Below are positions 25,850 through 35,497 of a stretch of 64,000 nucleotides of DNA, piece after piece. Location of the stretch: assembly GCA_965229635.1 (NCBI GenBank), contig OZ245894.1:3224001-3288000 (forward strand). The letters run 5' to 3'. The notes under the pieces are model-generated. The model saw only the letters and a list, made by a program, of their open reading frames with translations. It had not been told where the DNA came from and searched no databases. Within the stretch, counting starts at the first letter, position 1, and each line of letters starts with the position of its first letter. The stretch comes from BQJU01 sp965229635. GTDB taxonomy: Bacteria > Bacteroidota > Bacteroidia > Chitinophagales > Saprospiraceae. Made by a program: the position numbers and the translations under genes.

Positions 25850-27619
25850 ATGACACTAACTTTACTCGATTGGTCGATTGTGGCCATGTATTTTTTGCTG
25901 GTATTGATTGTTGGTCTGGTAGTTTCCAAGAAGGCTGGATCAAGTATTTCCGAATTTTTTCTATCGGGCCGGAATATGCCCTGGTGGTTGTTGGGGGTAT
26001 CCATGGTAGCGACTACCTTTTCTGCTGATACACCCAATCTGGTGACGGACCTGGTGCGCCAGGATGGGGTAGCCGGCAACTGGGCATGGTGGGCCATGCT
26101 ACTTACGGGTATGCTCACGGTATTTGTCTACGCCAAATTGTGGCGCCGATCGATGGTGCTGACGGATGTCGAGTTTTATGAATTGCGCTACAGCGGTGAG
26201 CCGGCGGCTTTTCTAAGAGGATTTCGCGCCCTGTACCTAGGGCTGGTTTTTAACGTAGTGGTAATGGGGGCCGTTTCCCTGGCGGCCATCAAGTTTGGAG
26301 AAATCGTGCTGGGTATGCCCGGCTGGCTGACCTTGTTGATTGCGGGGTCGATCACGCTGGCTTATAGTACCGTTGGCGGGCTCAAAGCCGTAGTGATCAC
26401 TGATTTTGTTCAGTTTGTACTGGCCATGATCGGTTCGATCTGGGCTTGTATTTATTTGTTGAATCTAGATGAAGTGGGCGGATTATCCGGGTTGCTTTCG
26501 CACGAAAATGTGATTGAAAAAACGGCATTGCTACCCGATTTTTCCGATCCTTCGATCTGGGTACCGGTCTTGCTGGTACCTTTGGCCGTTCAGTGGTGGG
26601 CTTCTTATTATCCGGGATCTGAGCCGGGTGGTGGCGGTTATATCGCTCAACGGATGTTTTCCGCAAAGGATGAAAAAAATGCCATTGGGGCTACTCTTTT
26701 ATTCAATGTTGCCCATTATGCACTTCGGCCCTGGCCCTGGATTTTGATTGCGCTGGCTTCGTTGGTCATCTTTCCGGAGGTAGCGGATATTCAATCTGTA
26801 TTTCCCACGCTTTCGGCGGATAAACTGGGGCATGATGTGGCTTATCCGGCCATGTTGACTAAACTTCCCTCCGGCCTGCTGGGCCTGGTGGCGGCGTCAC
26901 TTATCGCTGCCTTTATGTCAACTATTTCTACCCAGCTCAACCTGGGCGCTTCCTACCTGGTCAATGATTTTTACAAGCGTTTTCTCAATCCCGAAGCCTC
27001 GGAAAAGGAAATGGTCCGTATGGCGCAGGTGTTTACTGTGATCTCGGCGTTTATGGGGCTGGGATTGGGCTTGTTGCTAACCGATGCCGGGCAAGCTTTT
27101 CGCCTGTTGTTGTTGCTAGGCGCTGGTACTGGATTGATCTATATTCTGCGTTGGTTCTGGTGGCGCATCAGTGCCATGACCGAGATCGTTGCCATGGTGG
27201 CCTCGCTACTCATCGCCAGCTATTTTACTTTTATGGAGCATTCCTTTGAAGATTGGCAAACGATTGTCATTGGCGCCTTGCTAACGACGATTGTCTGGGT
27301 ACTGACCACCTTTTTAACACCACCAACCGACGATGCTACGTTACGCAGCTTTTACCGCAAAATCAAACCAGGCGGCCCCGGTTGGGATGCCGTGATCGAT
27401 AAAGCGAATGCTGAAGGGGATAGCATTGTAAAAGAACATGGCAACTTACCTTTGGAAATTCTGTGTATGCTGGTCGGAAGTATTACCGTCTATGCGGCAC
27501 TGTTTGCAACCGGCAACTGGATCTACGGCAATACTTCACTGGCGATGGGGTTGACTTTGCTTTGTCTCCTTGGCGGAAGTTTCCTCTTCTGGGCGTGGAA
27601 AAAACTGCGCACGGAATAA
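25850..27619 (+). CDS. Sodium:solute symporter (SSS family)
   Basis: The 589-residue polytopic membrane protein has about 13-14 hydrophobic segments and SSS features: LSGRNMPWWLLGVSMVATTF near the N-terminus, the glycine-rich AYSTVGGLKAVVITDFVQF segment, and SLIAAFMSTISTQLNLGAS. It couples sodium entry to solute uptake. Its position downstream of the hexosaminidase and NagB genes suggests GlcNAc, chitobiose or a related amino sugar as substrate; sequence alone does not settle it. It appears to be the last gene of the locus and is followed by a strong terminator. Confidence 0.9.
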   Translation: MTLTLLDWSIVAMYFLLVLIVGLVVSKKAGSSISEFFLSGRNMPWWLLGVSMVATTFSADTPNLVTDLVRQDGVAGNWAWWAMLLTGMLTVFVYAKLWRRSMVLTDVEFYELRYSGEPAAFLRGFRALYLGLVFNVVVMGAVSLAAIKFGEIVLGMPGWLTLLIAGSITLAYSTVGGLKAVVITDFVQFVLAMIGSIWACIYLLNLDEVGGLSGLLSHENVIEKTALLPDFSDPSIWVPVLLVPLAVQWWASYYPGSEPGGGGYIAQRMFSAKDEKNAIGATLLFNVAHYALRPWPWILIALASLVIFPEVADIQSVFPTLSADKLGHDVAYPAMLTKLPSGLLGLVAASLIAAFMSTISTQLNLGASYLVNDFYKRFLNPEASEKEMVRMAQVFTVISAFMGLGLGLLLTDAGQAFRLLLLLGAGTGLIYILRWFWWRISAMTEIVAMVASLLIASYFTFMEHSFEDWQTIVIGALLTTIVWVLTTFLTPPTDDATLRSFYRKIKPGGPGWDAVIDKANAEGDSIVKEHGNLPLEILCMLVGSITVYAALFATGNWIYGNTSLAMGLTLLCLLGGSFLFWAWKKLRTE

Positions 27620-27653
27620 CCCCCCGTCTAGTCGCATCGATTTCCTCCAAATG

Positions 27654-27686
27654 GGGCAATATTCTATGATATTGCCCTATTTTTTT
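27654..27686 (+). terminator. Intrinsic terminator after the symporter gene
   Basis: A 9-base stem gggcaatat (27654-27662) and atattgccc (27669-27677) with a 6-base loop is followed by tattttttt. It closes the amino-sugar operon. Confidence 0.85.
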
Positions 27687-27891
27687 ACGAATTCCTGAAA
27701 TTTTTACAGGCCGCTTGTTTTCAGACATTTACCCGGGTTTGCATTCGCTGCTAAATGTTAAAGTCTGCCGAAAAGGCCATCTTTTTGTGAGTTGACCAAT
27801 CCAAACGGATTTTGGAGGTGTTAATATTTTGTAATTCGATACTTTGATAATAAAAAATTAAGTTTTGTAAAAGGATTAAAAAAATAATCAT

Positions 27892-27899
27892 TATTTTTG
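27892..27899 (+). promoter_or_regulatory. Promoter-like element TATTTTTG with long leader
   Basis: TATTTTTG matches TAnnTTTG, with a TTTG ending at 27867 upstream (spacer 24, slightly long). It would drive the 28058 small gene with a leader of about 150 bases. That leader holds short hairpins (ggc/gcc near 27950 and tacct/aggta at about 27963-27993). Confidence 0.4.
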
Positions 27900-28057
27900 G
27901 AGAATTAGAAATTGAAAAGTCCAAGCGAAGATCTCCAAATAGTGATTGGCCTTAAAAAGCCTCTACCTGACGACCCATTGCAGTACATTAGGTAGGACCA
28001 TGAAAACTGTTTTCAAGACCAATTGCCTAATTTATCACAAACAAAACCGCGGTAGAT

Positions 28058-28288
28058 ATGATTATGACCAAGTCTATCAAACGCAGATTGCTCCGTGCGC
28101 GAATTTCACTCAATCAAACACTTCAAAAAATCCTGGACATCAACCGTAAACGCAAAAGACTATCCTTCACCAAAGATCCGAGTGGTACGAACGAAGCACT
28201 CAGCGAAGAACTTAAAGTGCTTAACAAACTGGCTGAACAACAAGCCCGCTTAATTCGTAAATACGAAAATTCCTTAGCGGAAAATTAG
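28058..28288 (+). CDS. Small basic helical protein of unknown function
   Basis: A 76-residue (74 from the second ATG at 28064) protein, rich in Lys, Arg, Leu and Glu, predicted almost wholly helical, with KRRLLRARISLNQTLQKIL and an acidic-basic C-terminal half. I do not recognise the family. Support comes from its own promoter-like element, normal composition, and the strong terminator 17 bases after the stop. The size and charge would suit a nucleic-acid-binding or protein-binding accessory protein, but nothing proves it. Confidence 0.5.
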   Translation: MIMTKSIKRRLLRARISLNQTLQKILDINRKRKRLSFTKDPSGTNEALSEELKVLNKLAEQQARLIRKYENSLAEN

Positions 28289-28303
28289 CCTTAAGCACAA
28301 AAA

Positions 28304-28338
28304 ATAAAACCTCCGGATTTTTGTTCCGGAGGTTTTAT
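28304..28338. terminator. Bidirectional terminator between convergent genes
   Basis: A perfect 14-base inverted repeat (28304-28317 and 28325-28338, core aaaacctccgga) with a 7-base loop has T-rich flanks on both strands. It serves the small gene on the plus strand and the CHRD protein gene on the minus strand. Confidence 0.88.
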
Positions 28339-28368
28339 CTTTCCTCAATTTAGCACCAACATCATTAT

Positions 28369-31300
28369 TTATCTGACGATAATTCGCTTCGCTGGAAGTG
28401 CATTACCTTCTGCTATGAGCGTAAGAAAGTAAGTTCCTACGGTCAAGCCGTAGAGGTCAATCGTTTGTCGATGCTCGCCGGGAGCCAGACTGATTGCAAT
28501 TTGTTTCATTTTTTCGCCCAGGGTATTGGTTAGTACCAATCGGCCATCTTCCAGAAATTCGGTTGAACTGATTTCCAGTGTAACTGATTGATTGGCACGT
28601 GTAATGGTTGGAAAAACATTCATGGCGAAATTATCAGCAAAGGTTTCTTCAATGCCCGTTACGGTTCCCCGCATTAGCATCACATCTGATGATGGACCGG
28701 CACTGGCATTGGAACCATCAGAAACCAGCACGCGATGGTATAGTGTAACGCTACTGCCAACACTTACCCCATTTGCCTCCAGCAAGGCGTCCACCGTTCC
28801 AAAATTTGTACTGAACAGTAGGGCATCACCTACATTTTGGGCAAAGATCATATTTTCAAATTCTTCATCCAGCGCCAGTTGCCAGATGTAAGCAATGTCA
28901 TTTCCATCAGGATCGGAACCGCCGACCCATTCAGCAACAAATTCGATACTGGCATCACCTTCAATATTTATGAGGGTTCCGGGAAGCGGCAAAGAGATAT
29001 CGGTCGCTAATGGGAAGAGGTTGACATCGGGTACTATCTGTCCTCTCAGTTCACCGCTGGCTACAGTGGTGGTATGGATATTGGCGTAATAATTGCCATT
29101 GCGTACGGCACTAATCTGGTCTTCGCTTAATTCAAAGTGATTATCCGCAGCTGCAAAAACACCCGACAGCATATCTCCCGAAAGGGTAGGGACTAATGTA
29201 ATGTCAATGCCGCCATTGGCTCCCGGTCCGGCGATGTGTAAGTGAGATCCACCGGCCACATTTGGGTCGAAGGCACCACTTAAATTGGAAAAACTACCAC
29301 TACAAGTGAGTTGATTTCCGGAAAGCTCAAGTTTTAGTCCCCCAACTGCTGAGGTCATCACGGGTTGTACCTCATTGAGTCCGGCCAGAGAGGTATGAAA
29401 ATAGGTGCTCGCCAACGGCATACATTGTCCGCGAAGCTCTCCGCTGGTATTATCCAAGCTGTGGATATTCACATAAAACATGCGCTGACGCAAGGTATCC
29501 AACATTCCGCTGCTCACCGAGAAGGTATTGTCGGTAGCGGTAAAAGTTCCACTTCGCAGATCACCAGCTACCGAGGCATTTAAGCCTATAATAATCCCGG
29601 CATTTGATCCGGCAATATTGCCATGAAGGTGGGCACCACCGGCTATATCCGAAGCAAAATCACTGGCAAGCCCCTGAAAGGAGCCCACAGCAGTGCCGGT
29701 TGAACCATTTACCTCAATGGCTACCATACCGGTGGCAGTGGTATTGACTGGCACCGTTTCGCTGGCTCCCGAAAGTGGCGCAAGAAAATAGGTGGTGGCT
29801 TCTCCCAGTAAATTGCCTCGGAGCTCTCCGGTAGCATTACCCAAAGTGTGTAGGTTGCAGTACATTCCACGAGCCTGCAGGGTATCAATCTGCCCCTCCG
29901 ACATGGTAAAAGTGTTGAGGTTGGGCAAGTAGGTTCCGGAGGTAAAGTCGGTATCCAGTTCTGCGGTAAGGCCGAAGACAATACTGCCATTGGTACCTGG
30001 CAGCCCGGCATGAATATGTGATCCGCCGGCAATGTTGATGTCCAAACCACTACCCAATTCAGAAAACGAACCGGTAGCCACCAGTCGCGTACCCGATTGT
30101 TCCACTTTGATCATGCCATGAGCAGCACTTTCCACATCTGGTACTTCCTGACTTCCGGAGAGAAAGGCAGTAAAGATGGCCTGACTCTCGTGCATCAACT
30201 GGCCGCGAAGTTCTCCACCACCATTGTCCATGGTATGAATATTGACGTAACATTGACGATTGTAGAAAGCTTCCATCTGCTCTGATGTCAGGGTAAAAGT
30301 ATTGTCGGATGGCCGAAAATTACCGCCGCGCAGATCGGCATCATAGGTGGCATTCAGCTCAATGGCAATGCCTCCGCTACTGCCTGCCGCTGCAATATGA
30401 ATGTGGGAACCACCGGCAATATTTTCGTTGACATCCGATTCAAGACCGGCGAAGGAACCGCTAACAATAAGCTGATTGCCAGTAATTTCACCGAGGATTT
30501 GTCCGCTGGCACCGGTCATCACCACTGGCCACTCATTCACACCGGAGAGGTGTGCGCGGAATAAGGTGTTTACCTGTCCTACGATCTGGCCTCTCAATTC
30601 TCCTCCGGAGAAATTAATGGAGTGGATATTGGCATACATGGAGCGAGCCTCAAGTGCCGTCATTTGATCAGTATTCAGCTCGAATGTGTTGTCAGTGGCG
30701 GTAAAAACTCCTCCTCGCATGTCTCCGTTTAGGGTCACATTTAAAGGAATACTGATGCCTCCGTTACCTCCCGCATTGCTCAGGTGAAGGTGCGCTCCTC
30801 CTGCCGCCGCAACATTAAAGTCACTACTCAAATTGGAAAAAGCACCGGTTACCGTGAGCATATTGCCATTGAGCTCCAGAGCCAGTGCACCCCGAGCATC
30901 GGTAATAATGGAGGGTACTTCGTTGCTTCCAAAGAGAGTGGTGCTATAGTAATCATCAGCAGAAGGCAGCAACTGCCCACGCAATTCTCCTCCACCGTAT
31001 CTTGTGGTGTGGATATTAATATACATTTGGCGGTTATTGAGTGCTGTGACCTGATCAGCACTTAGCGTAAAGCTATTGAGCAGCGCGTCATAGCTGCCAC
31101 TAGTCATTCCAATGTCGAGATCGGGCACTAGAGTGAAGGCAATGTCACCATTTTGGCCTGCATACCCGGTGTGGATGTGTGATCCTCCGGCGACGGTAAC
31201 ATCAAAGAGGCCGGTCAGGCCGGAAAAGGAGCCTTCGATGGTAAGTTGATTGCCATTAAGGGTCGCAGTGATCTCGCCGACAGCACTGGTCGCTACGGGC

Positions 31301-31413
31301 ACTACTTCGTTGTGCCCGGAGAGATGTGCCGTGAAAGTTGATTGCCCTAATGCCGTACTGCAATAGAAACAACATGCCAATAACAGAAAAAGAAGGTGTC
31401 TAAATTTTTTCAT
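28369..31413 (-). CDS. Secreted protein with six CHRD domains and T9SS sorting domain
   Basis: The 1014-residue product has a signal peptide (MKKFRHLLFLLLACCFYC...LGQ) and six CHRD domains of about 120-130 residues in tandem. Each has a start like FTAHLSGHNEVVPV, a middle GGSHIH, and an end like YINIHTTRYGGGELRGQ. A fibronectin-like region follows (WVGGSDPDGNDIAYIWQLA) and a C-terminal type IX sorting domain (NVFPTITRANQSV to KRIIVR). CHRD domains, first described in chordin, are extracellular and of unclear function in bacteria. The ATG at 31413 is chosen over one at 31521, as it begins the signal peptide. Confidence 0.88.
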   Translation of the reverse strand: MKKFRHLLFLLLACCFYCSTALGQSTFTAHLSGHNEVVPVATSAVGEITATLNGNQLTIEGSFSGLTGLFDVTVAGGSHIHTGYAGQNGDIAFTLVPDLDIGMTSGSYDALLNSFTLSADQVTALNNRQMYINIHTTRYGGGELRGQLLPSADDYYSTTLFGSNEVPSIITDARGALALELNGNMLTVTGAFSNLSSDFNVAAAGGAHLHLSNAGGNGGISIPLNVTLNGDMRGGVFTATDNTFELNTDQMTALEARSMYANIHSINFSGGELRGQIVGQVNTLFRAHLSGVNEWPVVMTGASGQILGEITGNQLIVSGSFAGLESDVNENIAGGSHIHIAAAGSSGGIAIELNATYDADLRGGNFRPSDNTFTLTSEQMEAFYNRQCYVNIHTMDNGGGELRGQLMHESQAIFTAFLSGSQEVPDVESAAHGMIKVEQSGTRLVATGSFSELGSGLDINIAGGSHIHAGLPGTNGSIVFGLTAELDTDFTSGTYLPNLNTFTMSEGQIDTLQARGMYCNLHTLGNATGELRGNLLGEATTYFLAPLSGASETVPVNTTATGMVAIEVNGSTGTAVGSFQGLASDFASDIAGGAHLHGNIAGSNAGIIIGLNASVAGDLRSGTFTATDNTFSVSSGMLDTLRQRMFYVNIHSLDNTSGELRGQCMPLASTYFHTSLAGLNEVQPVMTSAVGGLKLELSGNQLTCSGSFSNLSGAFDPNVAGGSHLHIAGPGANGGIDITLVPTLSGDMLSGVFAAADNHFELSEDQISAVRNGNYYANIHTTTVASGELRGQIVPDVNLFPLATDISLPLPGTLINIEGDASIEFVAEWVGGSDPDGNDIAYIWQLALDEEFENMIFAQNVGDALLFSTNFGTVDALLEANGVSVGSSVTLYHRVLVSDGSNASAGPSSDVMLMRGTVTGIEETFADNFAMNVFPTITRANQSVTLEISSTEFLEDGRLVLTNTLGEKMKQIAISLAPGEHRQTIDLYGLTVGTYFLTLIAEGNALPAKRIIVR

Positions 31414-31769
31414 TGTATTTAGTTTGAATATGGTTAGATAATAGTTTCCCAGCCCCTGATCGTACCAGGAGGTAGAAAATTGGTAAGCTGTCTTAATGTG
31501 AGTAGGTAGAAAATTTACCATGGAATATGAATCTCATATTCCGATACATGGAGCTACTTGATCACTTCAGGATTATTTATAGATGCTTTCGATTACGAAA
31601 ACATAAAAGGAATCTACATGTTCGTTACCCCTTCGCAATTAATGCTGAAACGCTATTATTGTACAAATCGATTATGCGCTGATTATCGATCTATGCTCAG
31701 GATGGCTGATCTAAGAAAAAGATAATGCATGTGGCTCAAAAGTTGGCCTCCAAATCTGTATCAGGTTGA
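31414..31769. other. Intergenic region with a palindrome
   Basis: No gene is seen between the CHRD gene and the M36 peptidase gene upstream of it. A perfect inverted repeat GGAATATGA-atc-TCATATTCC lies at 31522-31542, about 110 bases upstream of the CHRD start. It lacks a T tract on either strand, so it is more likely an operator or RNA hairpin than a terminator. Confidence 0.5.
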
Positions 31770-34700
31770 TCAGCGATTTGAAATCACTATTTTTTGGACC
31801 CAGTTTTTGCTTGGTGAAATTAGATGAACAAAGTAGATGCCGGCAGCCCAGTCTCGGCAGTCAATAATCAATTTGTCGAGGTGATCCCGCAGAACACCAT
31901 AGGTATTTACCAGTTGCCCATCGCTGCTATAGATTTGCAGGCGGGTGGAGTGAGAAAAAGGCGAAGGCGATTGTATCGTAAAATAGTCGAATGCTGGATT
32001 TGGGAAGATTCGATCATGCTGACGGTTTCCCGAGATTTTCGCGGAGACAATCTTGGAGAAGGTAGCGGTTTGATCAATATCTACCTGGCGTAGTCGATAA
32101 TAGTATAGTAGGTCTGTTTCAACGGTTTCATCGGTAAATTGATAGCGGTGAATTCTATCTTCACTCTGATCGGCAGCCACCCAACCAATGGGTTTGAAGG
32201 CTTGTTCATCGGCCGTTTTTCGCTGTATTTCAAAACCGTAATTATTAATTTCGATCACGGTGGACCATTTCAATCGAATGTCCTTTTGTTGAGGAATAGC
32301 TTCAAAGTCAAGAAATTCTACAGGAAGAACCCCTTCATTGTAATATACACTTCCATCCCGACCAATATCATCACATTCCGAAAATCCCTGTAGGGAAGTG
32401 ACACATGCGGTATTGAGGATTTGCTTCAGATCAAGCACCTGAATGTCATCAATAAACCAGCCACTACAGCCCTCTACGCAATTGCTGGTTGTGTTCATGG
32501 TATTGGATGCAAATCGAAAGCGCACCTTGTAATTGCCAGTGTATTCAGAAAGATCTACGATGGTATTGATATACCCGTTGCTGTAGCCCGAAAATGCTCG
32601 CTGACCACTGAGCGTTGAGAATGGGATGGGAACACCAATAGGCGTGATCAGTTCATCGTAAAGCAGCAAATTATAGCCCCCTCTGATGATATTGGACTCC
32701 AGGCTAACCCAGTTGTTGGGACTGACTTCAATTTCAACAATCCCCCCATCCAGTCCGGGCTCCAGGTCATAAGCATGCCAGAAGCTCAGGTGGTTATTTT
32801 TCCCAGCTTCCAGGTTAAGCATTAGTTCCAGGGATGCATTAGTAAAGATGGGAGAATCGAGATGCCACCAGGAACGTGTGGAGTTGGAATTTGGATTGGG
32901 AAAATCCGTTACTGTGAGCCAGGTTAAAGCAGGCATGAAACCTTCGGGAAGAACGTCTTCAACCGGGTAATCCGCTTCGATGGTGGTGCCACTTGTGCCA
33001 GTAATGGTTCCGGTAAATGAACGAAATACTTCCTCTCCCACCGGCAGGTTGCCGATGGGAAAATTGATGGTATTACCTGAAAGGTAGCCATCATCTGAAA
33101 TTTGACTCACCGATATATTAGAGGGAACCTCATCGGTTACCAGGACGCCTGTCAGTGTGGAGCTATAGTTGTTTTTAATGGCTAGTGTGTAAGTGACTGA
33201 ATTTCCGATTTCTACGGTTTCCTTATCCACCGTTTTCACGATGCGCAAGGTGGGATTGTCAAAAGCTTCAAAACCACCGGGGCTTGCACTAACCCCAAGG
33301 CCCCTCCTTGAGAAAACTTCCCAAATCAATTCTTGGCCAGCGGAGCCATATAGTGCTGTATTGGCTGCGAGCACGGCATCCCGCATTTGGATGAAGTTGG
33401 GTTCACAAGGTGTCATCTTGAGGGCTTCAATGACAATCTTCATGGCCCGTACATTGCCCGCCGTGCTGGAGGTTTGATAGATATTAGACTGAAAGCCGTA
33501 CTCATCAATCAGCGCTAAGGTCATATCCCAGAGCATGGTGCACCAAAGATAGCCAACCCCATGTGGCACGGGCAAACTCGGTAGGTCGCCGTAGGTGAGA
33601 TTGTTGCAAAATCCACTTCCACAATCCATATTATTGGTATAATAGCCGGAGCGAATTCCCGGGCCATTTATGGGTTGATTTAAAACATAGGTACCAATGT
33701 TTCGGATGCCCTCTCCAAAAACATCGGAATCAATGGTGCCGTTACCGCTGATGTCATTCATGGTCAACATCAAACCAAAGAAGTCACTCCAGCCTTCTCC
33801 TCCCTGCTCCACATTGCTCAGGCAGTCAACATTATCAGGACCGCCTACCAGACGAAAGGAAACGCCATGGCCGTACTCGTGGGTAATGATCAGGTTGTCA
33901 AAATCGCCATCCGGGCGTGAATTGGTACCATCCGTATTCCAGAGATACATTTGCATGCGGGGATTGCTGCCGTCGGGTGGAGTCATGAAGTTGGCATTAT
34001 TGAAACCACCTCCATCCTGAGCCTCTGCCCACACGTAATCTCCGTCTACACCTCCGGTGCCGTCAGGGTTGACTTCCTGAAAATTGCCGGCAGCTTCATC
34101 AAAGCCATAGAGATAGAAAAAATCGTGACAAAGGTTATTCCACACAAAAAGGTTGGTAATGGCATCTTCCAGGTGGGCGGTACCATACAAATTGGAAATG
34201 GAATTATTGTATTCAAATGCAAGGCTGCAATCATCTGGTTGAGGAACATTTCCCTGTACATACTCTCCTCCTAAGCGAGAAATAGGAAGTGGGATAGGGT
34301 TAGAGTTCACTCCACTTGGATCGTAGTAGGCATAGACGTGATTGCCACGAGTGTAACAGTATTCAGGTGTTGAAATGTCGCCATCGATATCGTGCCATCC
34401 GTAAGGAGAGGCCGTTGCGCTAGCCATGGCCTGGGCTGTTTGGGGTGACCGGCTTCCAAAATTTGGAGACTCCAAACCTCTTGGGAAGCAGATGTAAGAT
34501 CCGGGTAGAAGGGGAGGGGAGGTGGTTTGCTGGAAGGAAGGCGGGGGCAAATTGCAGTAGGTATTCTCCAAACAATCCGCTTTCCCGGATTGATGGGGGA
34601 TCATGTTGTCCTGATGAGATGTAAACTGACAATGAAGCACTCGATCAAATTTGCTAAGCAGTTGCCCGTCTTGTGCGTCAATTCGCATGACCCAAACATG

Positions 34701-35261
34701 TTGTTGGTCAATGGTGTGTATTACCAATTCCCAGGCCAAGCGCAAAGCGCCGGTCTCGTCCTTTTCGTAAATCAAACTTGCGGGAATATTATCGGCAGAG
34801 ATGCTAGATGGAGCAAACAGATGTTCCCATCGACCACTTTTGTGAGAACTCAGTAGTTGAGGTGAAGTTTGACTGGGTAAACCCAAAAGCTTAGCCGCAA
34901 CCAAAATGGCACGGCTAGCTTTTAAGTTTGGCGTTTTTGTGTTTATTGTTTGGGTTAATCCTTTGACTAAGTTGTTGGTATAGTGCAACAGGCGACCATC
35001 TTTTGTTAAGTGTAAATTGAGTAAGGCATGTCGCACCGGAATTGATTCAAAATACTGTTGTAGAAAAAAATGCCGTGTCTCACTAATTGTACTGACATAG
35101 GAGTGCCTTAGCCTCAACGTGCCTATTTCATCTTCGGCAAGGCCGATATTTGCTAATTCTTGCTTTAGGTGGGGGTACAGGGAGACATTTGTCGAATTTT
35201 GTGCTGACAAGACAAATGCAAAGAATAGCAAAATTGTAATGCTGACTATTCGTATTGACAT
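31770..35261 (-). CDS. M36 (fungalysin-type) metallopeptidase with T9SS sorting domain
   Basis: The 1163-residue secreted protein has a signal peptide (MSIRIVSITILLFFAFVLSAQ), a propeptide-like region (RHSYVSTISETRHFFLQQYF, FTP type), and a zinc peptidase domain with HEYGH at 461-465 and the downstream glutamate in EGWSDFFGL. Next come a DUF11-like repeat (VEIGNSVTYTLAIKNNY), a jelly-roll region of about 170 residues, and a C-terminal sorting domain (FPNPAFDYFTIQ to KIVISNR). It would be exported by T9SS and digest extracellular protein. It lacks the PA insert of its paralogue at 39462. The ATG at 35261 is chosen for the signal peptide. Confidence 0.92.
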   Translation of the reverse strand: MSIRIVSITILLFFAFVLSAQNSTNVSLYPHLKQELANIGLAEDEIGTLRLRHSYVSTISETRHFFLQQYFESIPVRHALLNLHLTKDGRLLHYTNNLVKGLTQTINTKTPNLKASRAILVAAKLLGLPSQTSPQLLSSHKSGRWEHLFAPSSISADNIPASLIYEKDETGALRLAWELVIHTIDQQHVWVMRIDAQDGQLLSKFDRVLHCQFTSHQDNMIPHQSGKADCLENTYCNLPPPSFQQTTSPPLLPGSYICFPRGLESPNFGSRSPQTAQAMASATASPYGWHDIDGDISTPEYCYTRGNHVYAYYDPSGVNSNPIPLPISRLGGEYVQGNVPQPDDCSLAFEYNNSISNLYGTAHLEDAITNLFVWNNLCHDFFYLYGFDEAAGNFQEVNPDGTGGVDGDYVWAEAQDGGGFNNANFMTPPDGSNPRMQMYLWNTDGTNSRPDGDFDNLIITHEYGHGVSFRLVGGPDNVDCLSNVEQGGEGWSDFFGLMLTMNDISGNGTIDSDVFGEGIRNIGTYVLNQPINGPGIRSGYYTNNMDCGSGFCNNLTYGDLPSLPVPHGVGYLWCTMLWDMTLALIDEYGFQSNIYQTSSTAGNVRAMKIVIEALKMTPCEPNFIQMRDAVLAANTALYGSAGQELIWEVFSRRGLGVSASPGGFEAFDNPTLRIVKTVDKETVEIGNSVTYTLAIKNNYSSTLTGVLVTDEVPSNISVSQISDDGYLSGNTINFPIGNLPVGEEVFRSFTGTITGTSGTTIEADYPVEDVLPEGFMPALTWLTVTDFPNPNSNSTRSWWHLDSPIFTNASLELMLNLEAGKNNHLSFWHAYDLEPGLDGGIVEIEVSPNNWVSLESNIIRGGYNLLLYDELITPIGVPIPFSTLSGQRAFSGYSNGYINTIVDLSEYTGNYKVRFRFASNTMNTTSNCVEGCSGWFIDDIQVLDLKQILNTACVTSLQGFSECDDIGRDGSVYYNEGVLPVEFLDFEAIPQQKDIRLKWSTVIEINNYGFEIQRKTADEQAFKPIGWVAADQSEDRIHRYQFTDETVETDLLYYYRLRQVDIDQTATFSKIVSAKISGNRQHDRIFPNPAFDYFTIQSPSPFSHSTRLQIYSSDGQLVNTYGVLRDHLDKLIIDCRDWAAGIYFVHLISPSKNWVQKIVISNR

Positions 35262-35497
35262 GGCAATGGTTTTAGCACTTTCGGTTCCTGCGTTCAGGAA
35301 CTTGGAGAAAACCGGCATTTCGGGGTTAGAACTGAACTTCGACTTTTCGATTCATTCTAAATGTGACTTCATTCCAAAATTGCCTCACTAATATTCTTCC
35401 CTAAAACCACTTCAAAAATAGGGGAATTAGGGATGGAATAAAGTCTTATCTGATATCGTGTGAGGTACGGGAAAAAAATGTCAGAATTTTAGGTTCG

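Noticed and set aside
35284..35301. GTTCCTG-cgtt-CAGGAAC hairpin in the leader of the 31770 peptidase gene
   Set aside because: Only a 7-base stem without further support; noted, but not called as a regulatory element.
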